A stretch of DNA of 64,000 bases, taken from positions 186,001-250,000 of the forward strand of contig NZ_QWEG01000007.1 of the NCBI RefSeq assembly GCF_003515685.1. The letters are read 5' to 3'. The notes beneath the pieces were generated by a model, which was not told the DNA's origin, ran no database searches, and was given only the letters and a program-made list of their open reading frames with translations. Below are positions 36,826 to 46,127 of the stretch, one piece after another. Both the position numbers and the translations under genes were made by a program. The stretch is from Neobacillus notoginsengisoli (GTDB taxonomy: Bacteria; Bacillota; Bacilli; Bacillales; Cytobacillaceae). Every line of letters begins with the position of its first letter. The first letter of the stretch is position 1.

Positions 36826-38558
36826 ATTGCTTCTGCTCCTATATATTTCATTTGATTTTTAAATTGATCAACAGTAATGACCGCTTGTGAAAGGCTGCGG
36901 TTAGACAAAAGCTTTGCCAGCTGCGAGATTGGCGGCTCAATCAAGGATGCTTTTTTCAGTATATCTTCTTGAAGAAATAGGTTCTGGACATCCCCGTCGT
37001 ATATCAAATTGCCTTGATTCAAGACCAGCGCTTTCGTTGCCCATCGGCAAACCAAGCGGATATCGTGGGTGATCATGATGACTGTCTTACCTTGTTTATG
37101 AAGTTCATGGCAAAGTTCCAGTAGCTTGGTTGCACTCGCATAATCCTGACCTGTTGTCGGCTCGTCTAAAATAACAATATCCTGTCCTAAAATAAGGGAG
37201 GCAACGACACTCAAACGCCTTTTTTCTCCGCCGCTAAGCATGAATGGATTTTTATCCTTAGAGTCTGCTAAGTTAATAAGCTGTAATGCTTCCATGCCGC
37301 GTTGGATAAGCTCTTCAGGAAGTTCCTCGCCCTCGTTAAGATTATGGCGAACCCTGAGACTGTAGATTGCTTCCTCTAATACATTATCGGTCACAAATTG
37401 ATGTTCCGGATTTTGAAAAACAAAGCCGATGTCATTGGTCATGTCAAGAAGCGACTTTTTCGCAATATCTTCACCATTTACCTTAATTTTTCGTTGAGGT
37501 GGTGAAATAATTCCCATTAAATGTTTGATCAAGGTCGTTTTGCCGGATCCGTTCGTTCCTAAAACAGCGACGAAATCCCCTTTATTGATGGAAAAACTCA
37601 CCTTATTTAGAGCCTTTGTCCCATTCTTATACCGATAACTAAGATTTTTCACCGAAATGACTTCTTCCCGATTTTGTTCTTGAGTAGGATTGTCCATTGG
37701 CTGGATATAGGACCAAACACCATTCATTTGTTTGTAGGCATCCTGAATTGAAATCGGGAATTCCTTGAATTGGTAACCGTCTTTTTTTAGCTCAAAAGCA
37801 AGTTCGGAAATCTCGGGAAACCAAAGGCCGAGCTCCATTAATTTTTGGCCATTTTTACTTAGGACTTCCTGTGGTGGGCCATCGCAAATGATCCGGCCTT
37901 CCTCCATGACGACAAGTCTGTCTACTAAATGGATCAAGTCATCAATTTTGCTTTCGACGACAACAATCGTATGCTTCTTTTCCTTATAAAGTTTCTCTAA
38001 TAAGTCAAATACATCTTTTGTCGCTTGTGGGTCCAAGTTGGCAGTTGCATTATCGAACACTAGAATTTTTGGCTGCATGGATAAAACTGATGCCACACCG
38101 ACCTTCTGCTTTTGCCCGCCAGAGAGCTCAAAAACCTTTCGCTGCCTAAAGTCAGATAGCCCTACTTGATTCAGGGAAGTAGTCACTCTTTCCCTTACTT
38201 CGTCTGGGTCGACCATCAGGTTCTCGGGAGCGAAAGCAACCTCATCTTCGACATAAACATTGCATAACTGGGCATCTGGATCTTGAAAGACCAATCCGAT
38301 ACTGCTCGCCATATCCTTTAATTCTAGTTCGGGAACATCTTTTCCATCGACAATAACCTCTCCGATTAACTCACCGCCCAGCATATTAGGGATAATCCCA
38401 TTGAAGGTTTGGCATAATGTCGTTTTGCCAGATCCACTTGGACCGACGATTAGTACAAACTCCCCTTCCTTGACCTGAAATGAAACATCTTTCAGGACAG
38501 AATTTTCCTCGTCGTCATATTTATAGGTAATATTTTTTAAATCAATTGCGTATGTCAA
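36822..38558 (-). CDS. fused ECF transporter ATPase (EcfA1-A2 type)
   Basis: 578 aa made of two ABC ATPase domains. Domain 1: Walker A GPSGSGKTT near residue 40, signature LSGGQKQK, with IVVVESKIDDL near the end. Domain 2: Walker A GTNGSGKTT near residue 332, signature LSGGEKRR, and Walker B DIVILDEPTTGQD. This is the YkoD layout. It energises import through EcfT. A 94-bp gap with a strong hairpin separates it from the S-component gene. Confidence 0.92.
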   Translation of the reverse strand: MTYAIDLKNITYKYDDEENSVLKDVSFQVKEGEFVLIVGPSGSGKTTLCQTFNGIIPNMLGGELIGEVIVDGKDVPELELKDMASSIGLVFQDPDAQLCNVYVEDEVAFAPENLMVDPDEVRERVTTSLNQVGLSDFRQRKVFELSGGQKQKVGVASVLSMQPKILVFDNATANLDPQATKDVFDLLEKLYKEKKHTIVVVESKIDDLIHLVDRLVVMEEGRIICDGPPQEVLSKNGQKLMELGLWFPEISELAFELKKDGYQFKEFPISIQDAYKQMNGVWSYIQPMDNPTQEQNREEVISVKNLSYRYKNGTKALNKVSFSINKGDFVAVLGTNGSGKTTLIKHLMGIISPPQRKIKVNGEDIAKKSLLDMTNDIGFVFQNPEHQFVTDNVLEEAIYSLRVRHNLNEGEELPEELIQRGMEALQLINLADSKDKNPFMLSGGEKRRLSVVASLILGQDIVILDEPTTGQDYASATKLLELCHELHKQGKTVIMITHDIRLVCRWATKALVLNQGNLIYDGDVQNLFLQEDILKKASLIEPPISQLAKLLSNRSLSQAVITVDQFKNQMKYIGAEAI

Positions 38559-38607
38559 TTGTCTAACTCCCTTTCCCTTAGGTTAACGGTAGTTATAACT
38601 ATCATGG

Positions 38608-38644
38608 GAAAGGGCGCCCATCCTGTTTTTCAGGGTGGCCGCCC
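38608..38644 (-). terminator. GC-rich hairpin between S-component and ATPase genes
   Basis: GGGCGGCCACCCTG-AAAAA-CAGGATGGGCGCCC (38612-38644) followed by only TTTCCC on the minus strand. It lies inside the operon, so it could lower downstream expression by partial termination or protect the upstream mRNA end. Confidence 0.6.
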
Positions 38645-38652
38645 ATCCGTTT

Positions 38653-39255
38653 TTATGCAGCTTGTTTATAAGAGGAGATGGTAAATCCTTTTAAGATTCC
38701 GGTTTTGGATAAGGAATCGCCAATCAACTTGCTTGTCCATCCAGCTAAAACGACTCCGCTCAAACAGCGAACGAGGAAGGCAATAATCATGACACCAATT
38801 CCCCACTTGATATAACCGAACCAGAAACCCGCAATCACAAACCAGATTGGCATAGAGGTGAAGCCCGCGATGCTCAATGTGATAAAGTCAAAACGCTTAT
38901 ATCTAAAGAAGGCAAAGGCAACTTCAATTCCAACTCCGTAAGACGATGCCGCAACCATGGAGATGAGTCCGTTTGGATTTCCCGCCAAAATTTGGACAAC
39001 GCCACTGATCAGGCAGGTAACTAAAGCTGCTCCAGGCTTACGAATGATGTACATGGCTAGTACTCCATGAATGGTAAATAGGCCAATGATGACGGATGTA
39101 AGGATGGGGCCTCCTGCTGCAGTCAGTACCTGGTTTAGAAGAGCAACATAGGTCATCGCAATTCCATGAACAATTGCGACAATTGCCATCATGACGATCT
39201 CTAACGTTGAAAATCCTTTCTGTTGCTTTTTCCCCTTGCGTACTTTTGGACTCAT
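38653..39255 (-). CDS. YkoE-type ECF transporter substrate-binding (S) component
   Basis: 200 aa with about six membrane segments. Similarity to B. subtilis YkoE is visible in YIIRKPGAALVTCLISG, GNPNGLISMVAASSYGVGIE and LVRCLSGVVLAGWTSKLIGDSL. YkoE is linked to thiamine-precursor (HMP) uptake. Here, however, the gene is behind a guanine-class riboswitch and in an operon with a purine phosphorylase, so a purine base or nucleoside is the more likely ligand. The fold is well supported; the ligand is inferred. Confidence 0.85.
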   Translation of the reverse strand: MSPKVRKGKKQQKGFSTLEIVMMAIVAIVHGIAMTYVALLNQVLTAAGGPILTSVIIGLFTIHGVLAMYIIRKPGAALVTCLISGVVQILAGNPNGLISMVAASSYGVGIEVAFAFFRYKRFDFITLSIAGFTSMPIWFVIAGFWFGYIKWGIGVMIIAFLVRCLSGVVLAGWTSKLIGDSLSKTGILKGFTISSYKQAA

Positions 39256-39303
39256 ATTTTTTTCTCCCTCTCTTGGTTGTATTTACTCGGTAATTTTTCA
39301 GAC

Positions 39304-39351
39304 AAAAAAAGGTCTATAGTGTAGAAATTTCCATTTCTACCCCATAGACCT
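39304..39351 (-). terminator. riboswitch expression-platform terminator
   Basis: AGGTCTAT...GTAGAAAT-GGA-ATTTCTAC...ATAGACCT (39310-39351) followed on the minus strand by T7. Its 5' arm region (CTTAACGCG...AGGTCT) can alternatively pair with the 3' side of aptamer P1 (AGAC...CGAGTTAAG), giving an antiterminator. Confidence 0.88.
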
Positions 39352-39412
39352 ATCGCGTTAAGTATAAAAGATGACTTTTTTCAAATACAAATAAAGTCAT
39401 CAACCTATCTTA

Positions 39413-39483
39413 ACTCGTAGTCTAGTTCTTACATTGGGAACCAGGTAGAAACGCTCAGACCATATTACTGAAATTATACGAGT
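39413..39483 (-). ncRNA. purine riboswitch aptamer, guanine class
   Basis: On the minus strand: P1 5' ACTCG; J1/2 TATAAT; P2 TTCAG with loop AATATGG and CTGA; J2/3 TTTCTACC; P3 TGGTTC with loop CCAATGTAA and GAACTA; then GACTACGAGT closing P1. All the invariant core elements of the purine riboswitch are present. The specificity position in J3/1 (GACTAC) is C, the guanine/hypoxanthine class, not the U of adenine riboswitches. Ligand binding should close P1 and free the terminator at 39304-39351, switching off the S component-ATPase-EcfT-ComB-phosphorylase operon. Confidence 0.92.
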
Positions 39484-39740
39484 AGTATTATTTGATTGTT
39501 TTATTACTATAGCAAACGTGTTTATAGTTGGCAACCATAAGAATGAACATTTTTTTGTTTTTCATTTCTTGCGTTCGTGTTTTTAATTTTTTGAGGATAA
39601 ATTATTGCGTTTAGATGAAGTAAGCGGATAATAATAGGGAAGTTGCCAACACATTCAAAACACCCTCCTATTTTGTTGCCTTTTATCCAATTTCTATTGG
39701 TAAAGAAAGATTCCTTGTCTGGATTATGTAAACTATTAAT

Positions 39741-39934
39741 GTGAAATAAGGGGAGATTTTTCCTTTATTTGCAGAATGGAGCTTTATTCGGGGTAAATAA
39801 GGGAAGATTTTTCCTTTATGCAAAATAAAATCCCCCTTTTTAATGGTTTTTGATTAAATAGATGGAATTTTTACCTCTATTTGGGCTATTTTTAGGGATA
39901 TTTGATAGATAAGGGGAGTTTTTACCTCTATTAA
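39741..39934. repeat. four-unit palindrome array A
   Basis: Four palindromes of the form AAATAAGGGGA...TTTCCTTTATTT at 39744-39770, 39795-39819, 39856-39882 and 39908-39932. The spacers, including GCAGAATGGAGC and TTTGGGCTATTTTT, are shared with array B at 41.05 kb, so the two arrays are copies of one ~190-bp unit. Between 39484 and 39740 I see only AT-rich non-coding sequence. Confidence 0.75.
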
Positions 39935-40597
39935 TCAGATCGGGTGCTTAACCTGTTCTCCCAACCGATAAGAGCGGACCCTCTTTACCCCGGATGCGGG
40001 AACCAGCATCTTTTTACCGACGAGTTGAGAAAGGACTTTTTTTACCGTCTTGTTACTTAGCTTCAAATACTTCTCTACTTCTTTAGGGTAAATAGCTTCT
40101 CCTTTTCGAATCGCTAACCGAAGTACTTCCTTTTCGACAAAGGACAGAGATGCCTCATCCAGTTCATCACCCAGCCATCGGCCAATCGCTTGCTGAACAA
40201 TCTGCTGGCATCGACGTGGTTTTTCATTCACCAGGTCATACGAAAAGCGGATCACGGTCCAGCCGTCAATCACCAACTGGTTTTGGCGTTCCAGGTTGTC
40301 GGAAAATTGCCATCTGCTTATGTTCTTTAAGTGAGGTCCATACCCGTCGACCTCAAAGCAAATCCGTATGGCCGGACGAATATAAGCAAAATCCAAATAT
40401 CTTTTGCCATCCTTAAAATCATCGACCTCATATTCCGGATGAAGATACTTAAAATGATAGAATGAGGGCCACCACACTTGCTTCAAAAACAACATTTCAG
40501 CCTGATTGTGGCCTTCTTGTAAGCGTCGCAACCGTTCACCGGTTCTTGCCTGTAAGTGACTATTCATAAAGGCCTGGTATTCTTCTTCATATCCCAT
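39935..40597 (-). CDS. DUF559-type nuclease-like protein with C-terminal winged helix
   Basis: 220 aa. The middle region (about 65-130: RYLDFAYIRPAIRICFEVDG, then ERQNQLVIDGWTVIRFSYD) has the Vsr/DUF559 endonuclease-like pattern D...E-x-D/G with a tail strand. The C-terminal 75 residues look like a winged helix (YLKLSNKTVKKVLSQLVGKKML). This suggests a DNA-binding nuclease or regulator. It lies alone between two homologous palindrome arrays, with no partner gene. The role is unknown. Confidence 0.7.
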   Translation of the reverse strand: MGYEEEYQAFMNSHLQARTGERLRRLQEGHNQAEMLFLKQVWWPSFYHFKYLHPEYEVDDFKDGKRYLDFAYIRPAIRICFEVDGYGPHLKNISRWQFSDNLERQNQLVIDGWTVIRFSYDLVNEKPRRCQQIVQQAIGRWLGDELDEASLSFVEKEVLRLAIRKGEAIYPKEVEKYLKLSNKTVKKVLSQLVGKKMLVPASGVKRVRSYRLGEQVKHPI

Positions 40598-41049
40598 AGC
40601 ATCTCTACTCCTATCTAATGGTGATGTCTTTTACAGCACTGTTAATACAGAACAAATCTAATAATTTTGTAATCATCTCTTCAAATGAAGCATTTCATAC
40701 GCATTCACAATTGATTCCAAAATCATTTGAAATTCAGCCAAAATAAATGAGTGTTACTGATAGTAAATATGGAGATTAATATGAATTAAATAGGAGAAAG
40801 GAAAAGATAAATAGAGACTTGCGGAATAGCTAATAGTAAGAAAATCTAGAGGAGAATTTGAGGATTTAACTATTATAAGTGTAATAGAATCCCTAAATTA
40901 GTCAATCTATTCTCTTTATATTTTCAAGGTTTTGAGGAGTTTTTCTTAGAAATGTGCACCTTTTTGCCGTAAGTGGGGCATTCACTTCAGGCACTAAAGC
41001 CCCCTTTTCAATAAGTGTTCTTGGTCTTAATTCAGTAACCAGTGAAAGT
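40598..41049. other. non-coding region
   Basis: About 450 bp of AT-rich sequence upstream of the DUF559-like gene. It presumably holds that gene's promoter. I see no gene, strong hairpin or named element. Confidence 0.4.
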
Positions 41050-41243
41050 AAAATAAGCGGAGGCTTTTCCGTTAATTACAGAATGGAGCTAGTTTCGGGT
41101 TAAATAAGGGAATATTTTCCGTTTACGCAAAGTAAAATTCCCCTTTTTCATATTTTTAGAGTCGATAGGCGGAATCTCTCCGTCTATTTGGGCTATTTTT
41201 CATACTATTTACTAAATAGGCGGAATTTTTCCGTCTATTTCCT
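41050..41243. repeat. four-unit palindrome array B
   Basis: Palindromes AAATAAGCGGA/TTTTCCGTTA at 41050-41075, then at 41102-41125, 41164-41189 and 41214-41240 (AAATAGGCGGAA-TTTTTCCGTCTATTT). It is in the same order and spacing as array A at 39741 and shares spacers with it. Base changes on the two arms are often compensatory (GGGG/CCTT against GCGG/CCGT), which suggests the hairpins matter. Confidence 0.75.
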
Positions 41244-41288
41244 TAATAGGTGCTTGACCAAATCTCCCACCTTGGCAAAAAACTTTAT

Positions 41289-41310
41289 TTACTTATGATA
41301 AGGTTCACCG
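41289..41310. repeat. rlmH-3'-end direct repeat (SCC-like att copy)
   Basis: Minus-strand GGTGAACC-TTATCATAAGTAA, nearly the final seven codons (GEPYHK-stop) of an rlmH gene, without the rest of the gene. It continues ATAAAGTTTTTT, like the ATAAGGTTTTT after the real rlmH. It differs from the 14640 copy at one of 22 bases. Confidence 0.7.
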
Positions 41311-41384
41311 TGGCATATCAAAATGGGGTTATCAAACTTTATTTAGCTCTTTTGCTGCATAGGGCAGTCAATGTTGACAATTTG

Positions 41385-41412
41385 CAAGAAAACTCGCCGA
41401 TTTGGCGAGTTT
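41385..41412 (-). terminator. terminator of the UPF0397 ECF operon
   Basis: AAACTCGCC-AAAT-CGGCGAGTTT directly after the EcfT stop, followed by TCTTG on the minus strand. Confidence 0.75.
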
Positions 41413-42246
41413 CTATTTTAAAAACGGATTATAAAACCGTTCACCATCATGGAAAGTAATGATGAGAGACAATATCAGCATAACTATGACTAAAATAAGT
41501 GCTGAGTAATCTTTTTTCCTAAATGGACGCGCACTGTACCACGTTCGTTTCTTGCCTTTTCCAAAACCTCGCAGTTCCATTGCATTACTAATTACTTCAA
41601 TTCGATCCAAGCTGGATAATATAAGTGGCACAATAATCGAGGCGATATTTTTTATTCGTTTTGATAGCTTTTCTTTTCTCGACATGTCGATTCCACGTGC
41701 TTGCTGGGAAATCGCAATATTTCGGAAGTCCCGCTGAATGTCAGGTATATATCTTAATGCAAGTGCCACGGAATAAGAAATCCGGTAGCTTACACCAATT
41801 CTGTTAAGTGATGCGGCGAACTCACTCGGATGGGTTGCAACAATGAAAAGAATCGCTATCGGAATAACCGTAAGATATTTGATTGTGATATTGAATTGAT
41901 AGAAAAGCTGTTCCAGTGTCACGTTATATCGACCAAAAATTTCAACTAACACATGGCTGGTGCCATATATTTTCACACCTTCTTGCGGAGAAAAAAGGTA
42001 AATTGCAATATTGTTGATCAGTAAAAATACTAATATAAAAATGAGGACGAATGAAATTTCCTTTAATTTTATTTTTGATAAAACAAAAACATAGATGCTT
42101 GCAGCCAACAAAAACAGGAGCACCCGAGTATCATAGGTAAGCATTGCGGCGGTTGACCACATGATAAAGCACAGGAGTTTTGTCACTCCTGTAAGCTCAT
42201 GGATGGGCGAACGCCGCTCAATATAAGCCATCATTTCTACTGCCAC
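41413..42246 (-). CDS. ECF transporter transmembrane subunit EcfT (second system)
   Basis: 277 aa, about five to six membrane segments. The coupling motifs are SQQARGIDMSRKEK and MELRGFGKGKKRTWY. It overlaps the ATPase gene by 10 bp. Together with the adjoining fused ATPase and the UPF0397-type S component it forms a second complete, dedicated ECF importer in this window. Confidence 0.9.
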   Translation of the reverse strand: MAVEMMAYIERRSPIHELTGVTKLLCFIMWSTAAMLTYDTRVLLFLLAASIYVFVLSKIKLKEISFVLIFILVFLLINNIAIYLFSPQEGVKIYGTSHVLVEIFGRYNVTLEQLFYQFNITIKYLTVIPIAILFIVATHPSEFAASLNRIGVSYRISYSVALALRYIPDIQRDFRNIAISQQARGIDMSRKEKLSKRIKNIASIIVPLILSSLDRIEVISNAMELRGFGKGKKRTWYSARPFRKKDYSALILVIVMLILSLIITFHDGERFYNPFLK

Positions 42247-43979
42247 CTTGTTCGGACCTCCTTATCATAAGCAATAAATCGGCCGATGAAATCCCTCGGT
42301 TCGTTAATCCCTGCCTTTATTGCCAATTCGAACAACGAAGTTTCTTTTAAATTCGCTTTATCGATCACCTCTGGATTGGTAAGAATATTGACAGAAGTAT
42401 CATCAGCAATTTTTTCACCGCCGGCAATGACAATTGCTCTTGGTGTATACTCAAGCATTAAATGCATATCGTGGGTAATCATGATGATTGTAATCCCCTG
42501 CTCGTTTAATCCCACTAGGAACTCCATAATTTCAGTGTAATGTTTGAAGTCCTGGCCCGCAGTCGGTTCATCCAAAATAATTATTTCCGGCTCCAGCACG
42601 AGGATGGAGGCTATCGTAACTCTTTTCTTTTGTCCAAAGCTTAAAGCAGAAATCGGCCAGTGCCGAAACGGATAAAGGCCGCAAACTGTTAATGTTTTTT
42701 CCACCCGTTCCTTTATTTCTGCTTCTGGCACCCCTCTTAATACAAGACCGAGGGCCACCTCATCAAAAATCATATGCTTGGAAATCATCTGGTTTGGATT
42801 TTGCATGACGAGTCCGATTCTGAGTGAGCGCTCTTTGATCGTATCATTTGCAATATCCTTTCCATTAAAAAGGATACGGCCTGACGCCGGTTTTTCAAAG
42901 CCGCAAATGAGCTTGGATAGTGTCGATTTTCCTGCACCGTTTTTACCGGCAATCGCCATCATTTCTCCTTTATGAACGGAAAAGGAAACATTTCGGACCG
43001 TATCCTGATTAGGCTGATAGCCGAAGCAAATGTTTTCGAGCTCCAAAATAGGAAAGGTTGGTCCCTTCGGTTTAGGCGGGCTCATAGCTTCAAACCAAGC
43101 CATGAGCCTATCTTTGAATAGATTGGTTTGAAACGAATGGAGATGTGCGGGCTTCATTTCTTCTGTAACCTGTATGCCAGCATATTTCACAGCTTTCAAA
43201 TATAAAGGCTCACGAAGGTTCGTGTTTTCTAAAATGGATGAAGGCAATAATTCATCGGGGTCCATATCGGCTACAATCCGGCCTTCATCGAGGACGATAA
43301 TTCGGTCAACAGGGCAATCCAAAACATCTTCAATCCGGTGCTCAATGATAACGACTGTTGTATCCGTTTCTTTCTGAATACGATCAATAAGGGCAATCGC
43401 ATGCTTTCCTGTTGCTGGATCAAGATTGGCTAGCGGCTCGTCAAAGAGAAGAATATCAACATCATCTACCATTACACCTGCTAGCGATACCCGTTGCTTT
43501 TGCCCACCAGATAATTGATGTGTCGAAGCATGTAAATAATCATTCATCTCAACCATTTCTGCAACTTCCGCTACGATTGGTCGCATCTTTTCCTGCGGAC
43601 GGCAGTCATTTTCTAACGCAAATGCAATATCCTCTCCAACCGTAAGCCCGATAAATTGTCCGTCCGGATCCTGTAATACGGTGCCGACCATTTTTGATAA
43701 AGAAAAAATGTCGAGCGTTTTGGTTTCCTGGTCCAGAATTTTTAAACTCCCGGTTATATCCCCTTTATAGGAAAAAGGGGCAAGGCCATTTATACAATGG
43801 CCGATTGTACTTTTCCCCGAACCTGAAGGCCCAACAATGAGGACTTTTTCCCCCTCATAAATGGTCAAATTTATATTTTGGAGGGTAGGTTCAGTCTGGC
43901 TTCGGTATTTAAAGCTGAAATCATCAAATTGAATAACCGGGCGCCGGGCTCTATCCGGTCTATTTACTGATGGAATCAT
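42237..43979 (-). CDS. fused ECF transporter ATPase (second system)
   Basis: 580 aa with two ABC domains. The first has Walker [10 protein letters not shown], signature [10 protein letters not shown] and Walker [15 protein letters not shown]. The second has GKNGAGKST, the degenerate signature [10 protein letters not shown], and [13 protein letters not shown]. Overlaps with both neighbours (20 bp with the S component, 10 bp with EcfT) show tight translational coupling. Confidence 0.93.
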   Translation of the reverse strand: MIPSVNRPDRARRPVIQFDDFSFKYRSQTEPTLQNINLTIYEGEKVLIVGPSGSGKSTIGHCINGLAPFSYKGDITGSLKILDQETKTLDIFSLSKMVGTVLQDPDGQFIGLTVGEDIAFALENDCRPQEKMRPIVAEVAEMVEMNDYLHASTHQLSGGQKQRVSLAGVMVDDVDILLFDEPLANLDPATGKHAIALIDRIQKETDTTVVIIEHRIEDVLDCPVDRIIVLDEGRIVADMDPDELLPSSILENTNLREPLYLKAVKYAGIQVTEEMKPAHLHSFQTNLFKDRLMAWFEAMSPPKPKGPTFPILELENICFGYQPNQDTVRNVSFSVHKGEMMAIAGKNGAGKSTLSKLICGFEKPASGRILFNGKDIANDTIKERSLRIGLVMQNPNQMISKHMIFDEVALGLVLRGVPEAEIKERVEKTLTVCGLYPFRHWPISALSFGQKKRVTIASILVLEPEIIILDEPTAGQDFKHYTEIMEFLVGLNEQGITIIMITHDMHLMLEYTPRAIVIAGGEKIADDTSVNILTNPEVIDKANLKETSLFELAIKAGINEPRDFIGRFIAYDKEVRTRWQ

Positions 43980-44532
43980 CTTTTTTCAGACTCCCGCTTT
44001 GGACCCGTGTTTTTGCATAGGCGATTAAGAGCAGAGTTCCAATAACGCCTACCGTAACAATGTTGGAAATTCCGGCAACCAACCCTTGGGTATAGACTTT
44101 ATTTGCTGGTTCTGCATAAATCCAGATATCCAATGTCGGTGCAATAAGAAACCACCCGAATGCCTGGGCAAGCGCTTGGACAATATTAAATGAAATGATT
44201 TGTTTTGCCCCGAATATCCCTGACTCAATATTGACCTTTTTTGAAACAAGGCCGATTAAGAATCCAACAATCATAGATACTAGAACCCAGCTCCACCATG
44301 GTGAACCGTAAAAAATTGCATCTTTTAATGCGTGGCCAATTAATCCAATCAATCCCCCTGCAATCGGTCCAAATATAACTGCCATCAAGGCTAAAAAGGC
44401 ATAAGCTGATTGAATTTCTGTGTTTGGAATTCCTGTGGGGATGGAAACGAATCTGCCTAAGATTACAAAGATTGCCGAACCAATTCCAATCGCAACAATG
44501 GTTTGAATGGATAATAAATTGTTCCTTTTCAT
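43960..44532 (-). CDS. UPF0397-family ECF transporter S component
   Basis: 190 aa, about five to six membrane segments. UPF0397 signatures are [40 protein letters not shown] and [15 protein letters not shown]. The family is found with DUF62 SAM hydrolases and its ligand is not firmly known to me. The methionine-type T-box upstream suggests a methionine-related or adenosyl compound. AGGGAGAG precedes the ATG. The preceding 250 bp contains a GC-rich repeat. Confidence 0.88.
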   Translation of the reverse strand: MKRNNLLSIQTIVAIGIGSAIFVILGRFVSIPTGIPNTEIQSAYAFLALMAVIFGPIAGGLIGLIGHALKDAIFYGSPWWSWVLVSMIVGFLIGLVSKKVNIESGIFGAKQIISFNIVQALAQAFGWFLIAPTLDIWIYAEPANKVYTQGLVAGISNIVTVGVIGTLLLIAYAKTRVQSGSLKKDDSISK

Positions 44533-44592
44533 CTCAAACTCTCCCTTTTTTTTAAAATTTTTCTATATAAAACGAACTAAACTTTTTAACGT

Positions 44593-44728
44593 TGTCGTTG
44601 ATTTGCGCTCCAGGCACTTCGCTTTCCGCGGGGCGTCATTGGAGCCTCCTCGGCGCTTTGGCGCCTGCGGGGTCTCCACCTTGCCGCCGCATCCCGCAGG
44701 AGTCTTCGTGCCTTACACTCCAATCAAC
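44593..44728. repeat. ~130-bp GC-rich interspersed repeat (copy 1)
   Basis: Shares with 48487-48616 the segments GCTTTCCGCGGGGCGTCA, CCTCCTCGGCGC, GGCGCCTG, GGGGTCT, CACTCCAATC-type end and others, about 80% identical by eye. It contains the hairpin GGCGCTTTGGCGCC. This GC-rich repeat type is seen between genes of many Bacilli. It lies inside the SAM hydrolase-ECF transcription unit. Confidence 0.8.
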
Positions 44729-44783
44729 TATGTACAATTATTTAGTTCAATTTATATAATCCGTAAGTATAAAAAGCACTTTA

Positions 44784-45644
44784 TTAATTATAGCCTATTT
44801 TCTGAATCTTACGAATGGATATTTTCCACTTGGCGCCTGTTTCGATATGATAGGCATTGGCAAATGAACCTTGGTTAATGGCCACACCGATTTTATCGAG
44901 TGAATTGATAAAGAGAAGTGGTTCTCCTAGATGGCTGTCAGCGAAAGAGCGTCCATATGTCATGATATTTTTATACACTTGACGGATATCATTTTGGATG
45001 ATTACTTCAAAAGAATCGCCGTGTCTAACATCCAATTGGTTGAAAAACCTTCGGTCAATATTAGTCCAAAGGTTACCGAAGCGAACATCAAGAATATCAA
45101 TATTTCCGGTAAGGGTTCCGTCTTCAAGAGATGGTTCCAATTTAACAAGCTGAGTAATGGAATCTACAGAAATCTCTGGGCCTATTTCTTCAAAACCAAT
45201 TACTCCTGAAGCAAGTCTGGCTGCCGTATAAGCGTACACATCACGGCCATGGAATGTATACGATTCACCCGAGTTTGGCAAACGATTAACCGTTTCATCA
45301 ATAATTCTTGCTTCTAAAAGACCGATTTCCGCTTTAATATGGGTAAGTGTTCCATTATCAGGCGTAACAACATATTGGTTATCGGCTGTTTTGACAACAA
45401 TGCTGCGGCGGTCCGTTCCTACCCCTGGATCGACCACGGAAACAAATACGGTTTCTTCAGGCCAATATGATATGGTCTGGTATAACCGGTAGGACGCCTC
45501 CCAAATATTGTATTGTGGAATATCATGGGTGAGGTCAAAAATTCTTAGTGTCGGGTTCACTGAAATCGCCACCCCATACATTGCACTTACCGCCCCATCG
45601 CTAATACCAAAATCCGTCTGCAAAACTACATTTGCTGTTATCAT
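44784..45644 (-). CDS. SAM hydroxide adenosyltransferase (DUF62 / SAM hydrolase)
   Basis: About 286 aa. It hydrolyses S-adenosylmethionine to adenosine and methionine; the family includes fluorinase-like enzymes. Motifs: LQTDFGISDGAVSAMYG at the N-terminus, VFVSVVDPGVGTDRR, TPDNGTLTHI, and YTFHGRDVYAYTAARLASG (the D-R-H type catalytic set is split over these). I use the ATG at 45644, preceded by GGGAG, and not the ATG six codons upstream. First gene behind a T-box leader and followed by an ECF importer. Confidence 0.92.
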   Translation of the reverse strand: MITANVVLQTDFGISDGAVSAMYGVAISVNPTLRIFDLTHDIPQYNIWEASYRLYQTISYWPEETVFVSVVDPGVGTDRRSIVVKTADNQYVVTPDNGTLTHIKAEIGLLEARIIDETVNRLPNSGESYTFHGRDVYAYTAARLASGVIGFEEIGPEISVDSITQLVKLEPSLEDGTLTGNIDILDVRFGNLWTNIDRRFFNQLDVRHGDSFEVIIQNDIRQVYKNIMTYGRSFADSHLGEPLLFINSLDKIGVAINQGSFANAYHIETGAKWKISIRKIQKIGYN

Positions 45645-45683
45645 TTTAAATCGCTCCCTCATTTAAAATTGGCATTTTGGACA

Positions 45684-46037
45684 TAAAAAAACCACGCCCT
45701 TATCGAATACATACGATAAGGACGTGGTTGAATTCACGTGGTACCACCTTATTTCGCCGCTTGCTCACGCAACCCGGCCTCTGCAAGTACGAGAGATCCA
45801 AAAACTTCTCTTTATACTGTGGTTTTGATAACGAGTACCAATTCTCGTCGTGTCCTACTTATTATAATAATAACGTTCAGCACGAGACTCCGAGGCCATT
45901 GTTCAGATTATTATTTTTGCTTCTTTTCAGCTACCGAAGCTCTCTGTGTAAAATAAGTAATCCTACTTTTTCTCATCATTGTCGTTAAAGGATATTCGGT
46001 TTTTAATATTATCTGAATTATACAGCAACTATTAATA
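45684..46037 (-). ncRNA. T-box riboswitch leader, probably methionine-specific
   Basis: The minus strand holds AAATAAGGTGGTACCACG (45754-45737), the T-box/antiterminator sequence that pairs with the tRNA acceptor end. Next is the terminator AACCACG...CCTTATCG/CGATAAGG...CGTGGTT with T7 (45729-45684). Stem I features AGAGAGC...GGTAGCTG lie near 45940-45925. The specifier region GAACAATGGCC places ATG at 45899-45897, so Met is the best reading. A promoter TTGCAT-N16-TATAAT is near 46045-46018. Uncharged tRNA should turn on the SAM hydrolase-ECF operon. Confidence 0.9.
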
Positions 46038-46127
46038 AATGCAACATTTTTCACTTTGAAATAGTAAAAATTAAGATGAAGCAATATATATTCCATCCAT
46101 GGGAAGGCTCGCCTTCAAAAACCTTAT

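Noticed and set aside
27958-41243. Palindrome arrays as CRISPR
   Set aside because: The units vary in sequence, are palindromic, are separated by short irregular spacers shared between arrays, and no cas gene is present.
44507-44878. Plus-strand open frame over the GC-rich repeat
   Set aside because: It is made of repeat sequence and antisense to two real genes.
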